Part shown: positions 51,554-56,382 of the stretch, in pieces
How the letters are laid out: each line of letters begins with the position of its first letter
Position numbering within the stretch: the stretch's first letter is position 1
DNA from: Oxalobacter paeniformigenes
GTDB taxonomy: Bacteria > Pseudomonadota > Gammaproteobacteria > Burkholderiales > Burkholderiaceae_D
Length of the DNA: 56,382 nucleotides
Direction of reading: 5' to 3'
NCBI RefSeq assembly: GCF_027158465.1
Contig: NZ_JAMKYL010000008.1
Location: 1 to 56,382, forward strand
Made by a program: the position numbers and the translations under genes
Notes under the pieces: model-generated
Told to the model about the DNA's origin: nothing
Databases searched by the model: none
Seen by the model: only the letters and a program-made list of their open reading frames with translations

Positions 51554-53026
51554 TCAGTCGATGGTAGCGAGCAGGGCTTTCAGGAATCGCCATGCTTTTT
51601 CCACTGTGTCGATTTCGACGGATTCTCCCGGCGCATGCGGGCTGTGGATAGTCGGACCGAAGGAGATGGTATCCAGTACAGGGTATTTGGATTTGAGGAT
51701 GCCGCATTCCAGCCCTGCATGGATGATATGGGTGGCAGGTTCCTGACCGAAGGTCTGCCGGTAAACGTTGCGGCAGGTCGTCAGCAGTGGAGAGGTGGTG
51801 TCGGGCGCCCAGCCCGGATAGGCGTTTTCTTTCACGACGGGAATTCCGGACAGCATGAACAGGCTGGTGATTTCATCCGCCAGCGCGTTGCATGCACTGT
51901 CGATCGTCGAGCGAGCCATCAGTGTACAGGCTCCGTTATCCGGTTGCAGATTGACTGTTCCCAGATTGTTCGAGGTTTCCGGAGCACCGGGAACCGATGG
52001 ACTCATGCGCCATATGCCATGCGGAGCGGCATGGAGGGTACGCAGCCAGAGGTGCTGGTCGGCAATGGACATGATGTTTACGGCAGTAGCAGGTTCGCAA
52101 TCGATACGGACTTTTTCGTCCACACCGGCCAGTTCGTGCCGGATAATTGCCTGTAACTGTCCGAGCCGTTCTGTGAGCGTGTCCATATCATCCGGGCGGA
52201 TGGCGATGACTGCGGATGCTTCGCGGGGCAGTGCATTGCGTGCCGTACCGCCAGTCAGGCTGGCAAGGCGCAATGAAAGGGACGATTGCAGCGCATTCAG
52301 TATCCTTACCAGTATCTTGATGGCGTTTCCACGCCCTTCATGGATGTTGATGCCGGAGTGTCCGCCACGCAGGCCGGAGACACGGATACAGACCGTTTGC
52401 CAGTCTGACGGGATGGGTTCGGAATGGCCTGGGCGGGAAACGGAAATGTCCATGCCGCCAGCGCAGCCCAGGCAAAAGTCTCCCCAGGTTTCGCTATCGA
52501 GATTGAGCAGGATGTTGCCGCGCAATACACCGGTTTCCAGTTTGTTGGCGCCGCCCATGCCTTCTTCTTCATCGACGGTGAGCAATGCCTCTAGGGGGCC
52601 ATGTACCAGTGTGTTATCTTCCAGAGCGGCCAGTGCCAGCGCGACACCGATACCGTCATCAGCTCCCAGCGTCGTGTTTTCGGCGAGTACCAGGTTGTCG
52701 CGGATGACGGGATGGATGGGATCGTTGTGAAAATCATGTATAACGCCATCGTTTTTCTGGCAGACCATGTCCAGATGTGCCTGAAGGATGACGCCGGATG
52801 CGTTTTCTCGTCCCGGGCTGGCCGGTTTCCGGATGATGAGGTTGCCGCCGCGGTCGATGATGCTTTCCAGTCCCTGACCGGTTGCCCACTGCACGAGATA
52901 ATCACGGACGCGTTCCTCGTGTTTGGATGGACGAGGTATCCGGCACAGTGCGGCAAAATGTTTCCATACGGATTCGGGGTTCAAACCTTTTGGCGGGAAG
53001 TCCTGATCGTTCGATGCGGTAGTCAT
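51554..53026 (-). CDS. pepD: Aminoacyl-histidine dipeptidase (peptidase D)
   Basis: PepD is an M20-family zinc metallopeptidase cleaving Xaa-His and other dipeptides in the cytoplasm. The 490-residue protein has the zinc ligands and catalytic residues in QAHLDMVCQK, TLGADDGIGVA, TVDEEEGMGG and LNLDSE, plus the C-terminal IHAGLECG. Length fits the E. coli enzyme (485). ATG 53026 has aggaact about 8 bases upstream and gives the usual start; 17 further codons in frame upstream look unrelated. Confidence 0.95.
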   Translation of the reverse strand: MTTASNDQDFPPKGLNPESVWKHFAALCRIPRPSKHEERVRDYLVQWATGQGLESIIDRGGNLIIRKPASPGRENASGVILQAHLDMVCQKNDGVIHDFHNDPIHPVIRDNLVLAENTTLGADDGIGVALALAALEDNTLVHGPLEALLTVDEEEGMGGANKLETGVLRGNILLNLDSETWGDFCLGCAGGMDISVSRPGHSEPIPSDWQTVCIRVSGLRGGHSGINIHEGRGNAIKILVRILNALQSSLSLRLASLTGGTARNALPREASAVIAIRPDDMDTLTERLGQLQAIIRHELAGVDEKVRIDCEPATAVNIMSIADQHLWLRTLHAAPHGIWRMSPSVPGAPETSNNLGTVNLQPDNGACTLMARSTIDSACNALADEITSLFMLSGIPVVKENAYPGWAPDTTSPLLTTCRNVYRQTFGQEPATHIIHAGLECGILKSKYPVLDTISFGPTIHSPHAPGESVEIDTVEKAWRFLKALLATID

Positions 53027-53072
53027 GCTGGCAGTTCCTGTTTGTCGGTAAATAATGGTGCATGATACCAAT

Positions 53073-53084
53073 TTCACCGGTGAA
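53073..53084. promoter_or_regulatory. 12-bp palindrome upstream of pepD
   Basis: ttcaccggtgaa is a perfect palindrome 46 bases before the pepD start, within the 263-base divergent region between pepD and the channel gene. It could be an operator; no regulator is identified. Confidence 0.3.
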
Positions 53085-53289
53085 TGCGTGGTACCGAGGG
53101 GAAAATCGTTATCGTAAATGCTCAGGCAAATGTCCGGTTGACGGTACCGGATGGTGTCATAAGAAGGATCGCATTTTCATACATGACGTAAAGCCGGCAA
53201 AGGGGGAATATGCTATATTCCACTGCGATAACAAAGGAGCTGCCTGACGGTTCGTCTGCAGTTCTGCATTGCCCAACCGGATAGCCAAC

Positions 53290-54603
53290 ATGATGTCACT
53301 GATCAACGAGTATCTTTCCTTTTTCGATGGTTCGCCGTTTTTGTACACACTGGCGGCATTGGCCTTGCTGATCGCCATTTCGTGGATACTCAATTTCATC
53401 GTCAAGAAAATACTGCTCCGTCTGGTGCGTCGTGCGCTGAAACTTTCTCCGATACCTGAGGTCGGCGGCAATCTGATCGACAAGGTGATCGCACGATTGT
53501 CGAATATCGTACCTGCGACGGTTTTCACGCACGGGATTGCATGGGTTCCTCATCTTCCGGAAAAGGTTGCCTACATCGTTCGTGCTGTTGCTGCCTCTTT
53601 CATCATTCTGACGCTTGCCATGGCGTTGAGCGGTGTACTCAATATCGTGGAAACGTTATATAACCAGCGGCCTATTGCAGCCAGTCGTCCGATCAAGGGA
53701 TATATCCAGTTGCTCAAACTCGGTATTTATCTGATTGCGGGGATTCTGATCATCGCGACACTGATAGACAAATCGCCGATTATCTTGCTGTCCGGTCTGG
53801 GTGCGATGGCTGCGGTATTGATGCTGGTGTTTCAGGATACGCTGCTTTCGCTTGTCGCCAGTATCCAGATTTCAGCGAATGGTCTGGTCAAGGTAGGTGA
53901 CTGGATCGAAGTCCCCAATCTCAATGCGGATGGAACGGTGATCGATATCGCATTGCATACCGTCAAGGTCAGGAATTTCGACAGGACGATCACGACGTTT
54001 CCGACACGCCGTCTGATTACCGATCCGTTCAAGAATTGGCGAGGTATGCAGGAATCCGGTGGCAGGCGGATCAAGCGTGCCATATATATCGACCAGACAA
54101 GTATTCATTTCCTGACGGAACAGGAACGGGAAAGCCTTCGGGATATGCCGCTTTTGCGTGATTATCTTGACGCGAAAGAAAAGGAAATCGCGGAATGGAA
54201 CAGCCGTTTCGACGATGGAAAATCCGGTTTCCCGATTCGGAGACGCCTGACCAATGTCGGTACTTTCCGGGCATATGTCGAGCGTTTTTTGCACAATCAT
54301 CCGGATATCGCCAAAAACGATACGATACTGGTTCGTCAGATGGATCCCGGACCGACCGGTTTGCCGATAGAAATTTATTGCTATACGACCACGACGGACT
54401 GGAATGAATATGAAGCCATCATGTCGGATATTTTCGATCATCTTTATTCTATTTTGCATGAATTCGGGTTGTTCGCTTATCAGCAGCCCAGCGGACGCGA
54501 TTTCGGGAAAATCCGGATGAGTGCTGCCGAAGATGTCGGTCATGTGGCAGTGATGGACGACAGCATCGCTGAAAACAGACGGAGTGCGCAAAATGATCGA
54601 TGA
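53290..54603 (+). CDS. Mechanosensitive ion channel, YbdG/MscM-like
   Basis: The product is a MscS-superfamily inner-membrane channel that opens on hypo-osmotic shock. Several membrane segments (about residues 15-210) are followed by the MscS pore-lining region GLGAMAAVLMLVFQDTLLSLVAS and the beta domain beginning VGDWIEVPNLNADGTVID. A C-terminal extension resembles YbdG. ATG 53290 (437 residues) is used; ATG 53293 and a TTG at 53269 are alternatives with no strong ribosome binding site for any. It overlaps the next gene by 11 bases. Confidence 0.9.
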   Translation: MMSLINEYLSFFDGSPFLYTLAALALLIAISWILNFIVKKILLRLVRRALKLSPIPEVGGNLIDKVIARLSNIVPATVFTHGIAWVPHLPEKVAYIVRAVAASFIILTLAMALSGVLNIVETLYNQRPIAASRPIKGYIQLLKLGIYLIAGILIIATLIDKSPIILLSGLGAMAAVLMLVFQDTLLSLVASIQISANGLVKVGDWIEVPNLNADGTVIDIALHTVKVRNFDRTITTFPTRRLITDPFKNWRGMQESGGRRIKRAIYIDQTSIHFLTEQERESLRDMPLLRDYLDAKEKEIAEWNSRFDDGKSGFPIRRRLTNVGTFRAYVERFLHNHPDIAKNDTILVRQMDPGPTGLPIEIYCYTTTTDWNEYEAIMSDIFDHLYSILHEFGLFAYQQPSGRDFGKIRMSAAEDVGHVAVMDDSIAENRRSAQNDR

Positions 54604-54952
54604 TGCGATGCTGGCTGAAAAGCTGGAACGGTTCGCCGATGAACGCGACTGGCGGCGTTTCCATACGCCCAAGAATATCGCGTCCGCACTTTCTGTCGAG
54701 GCCTCGGAATTGCTGGAAATTTTCCAGTGGACGCGTGGCCAGCATGACTGGAATGAACTCGACGCCGAGCCGGCGGTACGGCAACATACCGAGGAAGAAC
54801 TGGCCGATATTCTGTTGTATCTGATACGCTTTGCGTCACTGGCGAAAATCGATTTGCAACAGGCTGCCTTGCGGAAAATGAAAAAAAACGCTCTGAAATA
54901 TCCTGTCGAAAAAGCACGCGGTTCCGACAGGAAATATAACGAAACCGACTGA
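54593..54952 (+). CDS. MazG-like nucleotide pyrophosphohydrolase
   Basis: This all-alpha NTP pyrophosphohydrolase (RS21-C6/dCTPase type) removes pyrophosphate from non-canonical or excess nucleotides. The 119-residue protein has the metal-binding EASELLEIFQW and, after a loop, EEELADILLYLIRF, matching the ExxE...ExxD pattern. The C-terminal KKNALKYPVEKARG is typical. ATG 54593 has ggag 8 bases upstream; a GTG at 54584 is an alternative. The overlap with the channel gene suggests co-translation. Confidence 0.9.
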   Translation: MIDDAMLAEKLERFADERDWRRFHTPKNIASALSVEASELLEIFQWTRGQHDWNELDAEPAVRQHTEEELADILLYLIRFASLAKIDLQQAALRKMKKNALKYPVEKARGSDRKYNETD

Positions 54953-55075
54953 GTGCTGCAGTATGTGTTTCCGGTGGCATTGCGCTGCAATGGTTTACCA
55001 TGTCGGAGGGTATATGCGAGCCGGCAGGATGTTTTCAGAAAAACGACAGACTGGCAAAACCTTGATTGTCGGAAT

Positions 55076-55100
55076 AGCCAGAAACCGTTCTGGCTTTTAT
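55076..55100 (+). terminator. Hairpin after the MazG-like gene
   Basis: An 8-bp stem agccagaa / ttctggct with loop accg is followed by tttat, a weak T-run. Confidence 0.6.
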
Positions 55101-55189
55101 GATAGCAAAAGCCTTTTGGCGGATCGGATACGTTTGCCTGTTTTCGGGGGCGTATCACAGGTCTGAAATACCGTTCCGGGTCGTTCACT

Positions 55190-55678
55190 ATGCAGGAAAT
55201 ATTGCCGCTTGCCGGTATCGTGGTCGTACTGGTACTGATCGCCGTACTGGCCTTTCATGTCAAGAAACAGCGTGACAATCATGTCCAGCTTTTTGTTTAT
55301 ATGTACGGGACGATTCTGGAAGGTCGTTTGCGCAACCTGATCGTTTGTTTGGAAGACATGCTCGATATGCCGGATGGTGTCGAAACAGTGAGCGAGACCG
55401 TTTTCTCACGGGTTGAATGGCACAGGATAGCGGATCGTTCATTGTGCGGGGAGTTCGTCATGCTGGCCGAGCAAAACGCGCTGGGAAGTCGTGCCAAAAA
55501 AACGCTGGAACATGGTTTCGATTGCCTTTCGCGTGCACTGGCAATGATGCCGGATTTGCCTCGGGACAGAGAAGAATCCGTCAGGTTCATGCGGCCTGCG
55601 GACCGGCAACAATGGCGCAAACTGTTGTCCGAATCGATCCGTTCGTTTGAGGCAGTCCGGCGTAATACGGTTTTCTGA
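55190..55678 (+). CDS. Unknown protein with one N-terminal membrane anchor
   Basis: The 162-residue product has a hydrophobic segment (LAGIVVVLVLIAVLAF, about residues 7-22) and then a charged, mostly helical region with several Arg/Glu pairs and three Cys. It is probably anchored in the inner membrane. No family is recognised. It follows the MazG-like gene by 237 bases, which include a hairpin and no other gene, and has no strong ribosome binding site. Confidence 0.6.
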   Translation: MQEILPLAGIVVVLVLIAVLAFHVKKQRDNHVQLFVYMYGTILEGRLRNLIVCLEDMLDMPDGVETVSETVFSRVEWHRIADRSLCGEFVMLAEQNALGSRAKKTLEHGFDCLSRALAMMPDLPRDREESVRFMRPADRQQWRKLLSESIRSFEAVRRNTVF

Positions 55679-56177
55679 ATAACCGACAAGACATCGCACT
55701 TGTGTCATGTATGGCGAAAAAGTCATTCCATATGATATATCTCGCAGACATATCTTTCTTTTTATCTGAATTATCAACGGTATTCTTTTTGGACAAAGCG
55801 TACAGTACGGCGGATGTGCATCGTGGAGCTGTGGTTTTGCTGAGTGCAAGACAGGCAGGTTAGTTTGTCTCAATTATGAGTTTGTTGTGTAAATGTAACG
55901 AAGCATGTGAATGATAATAAGCATTAACGGACCGTACATCATGACTTCTGGACAGTAACATTCTGTAATGCAATAAACAAGATATCGATTCCATAATCAT
56001 CGCGAAAAACATGGCATTTTCTTTTTGTGCTGATGGATTTTTTGTTTTAAATATTATTTAAATCAATAATTTACGTTTCTTTTGTTGTCTGTTAATGCTT
56101 AATAACAGACATTGGCAATGCCGTCATCCTGAGCGGGTTATCCCGTAAAAGTAAACATGATGATGAAGGAGAGAAAC
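55679..56177 (+). promoter_or_regulatory. Long AT-rich control region before the autotransporter
   Basis: These 499 bases carry no gene. Notable elements are a Fur-like motif AATGATAATAAGCATT (55910-55925) and an inverted pair: taagcattaac (55919-55929) recurs as its reverse complement gttaatgctta (56091-56101), with weaker matching flanks extending it to about 19 bases. The intervening 55930-56090 is very AT-rich, suitable for nucleoid-protein silencing. The autotransporter ribosome binding site aaggag is at 56166-56171. Confidence 0.5.
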
Positions 56178-56382
56178 GTGAATAAAATATACAAGGTGAT
56201 ATTCAGCCGCTCCAAGGGTATGCTGGTCGTTGCTAGTGAACTAGCTGCTACTGTTGGAAAATCAGGTACCAAGTTGGTTGTAACAATGATTGCAAGTCTG
56301 GCAATATTTGCTACAAGTGGTGCGATCAACATAGCAAGTGCTCAAGTTGTCTCAGGTGATAGTCTCAATATCACCGGTAATG
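56178..56382 (+). CDS. Autotransporter with ESPR signal peptide, cut by the window end
   Basis: The first 68 residues show the extended signal peptide region of large type V autotransporters (MNKIYKVIFSRSKGMLVVASELA), then a basic stretch, a long hydrophobic core (LVVTMIASLAIFATSGAINI) and a likely cleavage after ASA in IASAQVVSGD. The following sequence (SGDSLNITGN) begins a passenger domain of the beta-helix type. The GTG at 56178 has aaggag 6 bases upstream; in-frame ATGs at 56157-56165 are alternatives. The rest lies outside the window. Confidence 0.85.
   Translation, partial: MNKIYKVIFSRSKGMLVVASELAATVGKSGTKLVVTMIASLAIFATSGAINIASAQVVSGDSLNITGN

Noticed and set aside
1..56382. CRISPR arrays, rRNA genes or intact insertion sequences
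   Set aside because: No regularly spaced repeats, rRNA-like stretches or transposase genes with terminal inverted repeats were seen.

Overview
The window looks like a chromosomal segment of a betaproteobacterium of the order Burkholderiales. An Oxalobacter-like (Oxalobacteraceae) genome is my best guess. The basis is the gene order rpsB-tsf-pyrH-frr-uppS-cdsA-dxr-rseP-bamA-skp-lpxD-fabZ-lpxA-lpxB-rnhB, divergent ppsR/ppsA beside an NfeD/slipin pair, a stand-alone RnfB-type ferredoxin, and base composition that looks moderate rather than the high GC of most Burkholderiales. The genus is inference; no rRNA or other strong taxonomic marker is present.

Positions 1-40,200 are dense core genome: scpB-rluB; nth and rsxB on the minus strand; a ferredoxin (fdxA) with a ferredoxin-NADP reductase; the tig-clpP-clpX-lon protein quality-control block; the metabolite-repair enzyme Nnr; the long translation / isoprenoid / phospholipid / outer-membrane biogenesis cluster from rpsB to rnhB; a PIG-L deacetylase; the PEP synthase regulator/enzyme pair ppsR/ppsA; NfeD and slipin; a minus-strand set (thiamine-binding protein, MBL hydrolase, MliC-type lipoprotein, murI, class I fumarase); and acetyl-CoA synthetase.

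A break comes at tRNA-Ser(GGA) (40,100-40,190). Just downstream lies a broken P4-type tyrosine integrase, then an AT-rich Sel1-repeat gene, then about 1.3 kb of decayed sequence. This looks like the left end of an old tRNA-integrated island. From 44 to 51.5 kb the region is accessory: two paralogous XRE regulators bracket a PGN_0703-like putative restriction endonuclease, each regulator having a TGTCT/AGACA palindrome upstream. Next come a Cys-rich zinc-ribbon protein, an SOS-box-controlled umuC with no umuD beside it, and several unrecognised genes.

The most unusual locus is at 50.64-51.34 kb. Two well-matched LexA boxes in tandem stand before a strong ribosome binding site and a 30-residue hydrophobic, Cys-rich peptide (50,706-50,798). 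The layout recalls SOS-induced membrane toxins such as TisB, but the sequence is not one I recognise. A second small hydrophobic ORF begins directly at its stop codon and a 109-residue unknown gene follows.

The end of the window (51.5-56.4 kb) returns to ordinary genes: pepD, a YbdG/MscM-like mechanosensitive channel, a MazG-like pyrophosphohydrolase and an unknown anchored protein. The last feature is the start of a large ESPR-type autotransporter preceded by a long AT-rich control region. No CRISPR array, rRNA operon or intact insertion sequence was seen.
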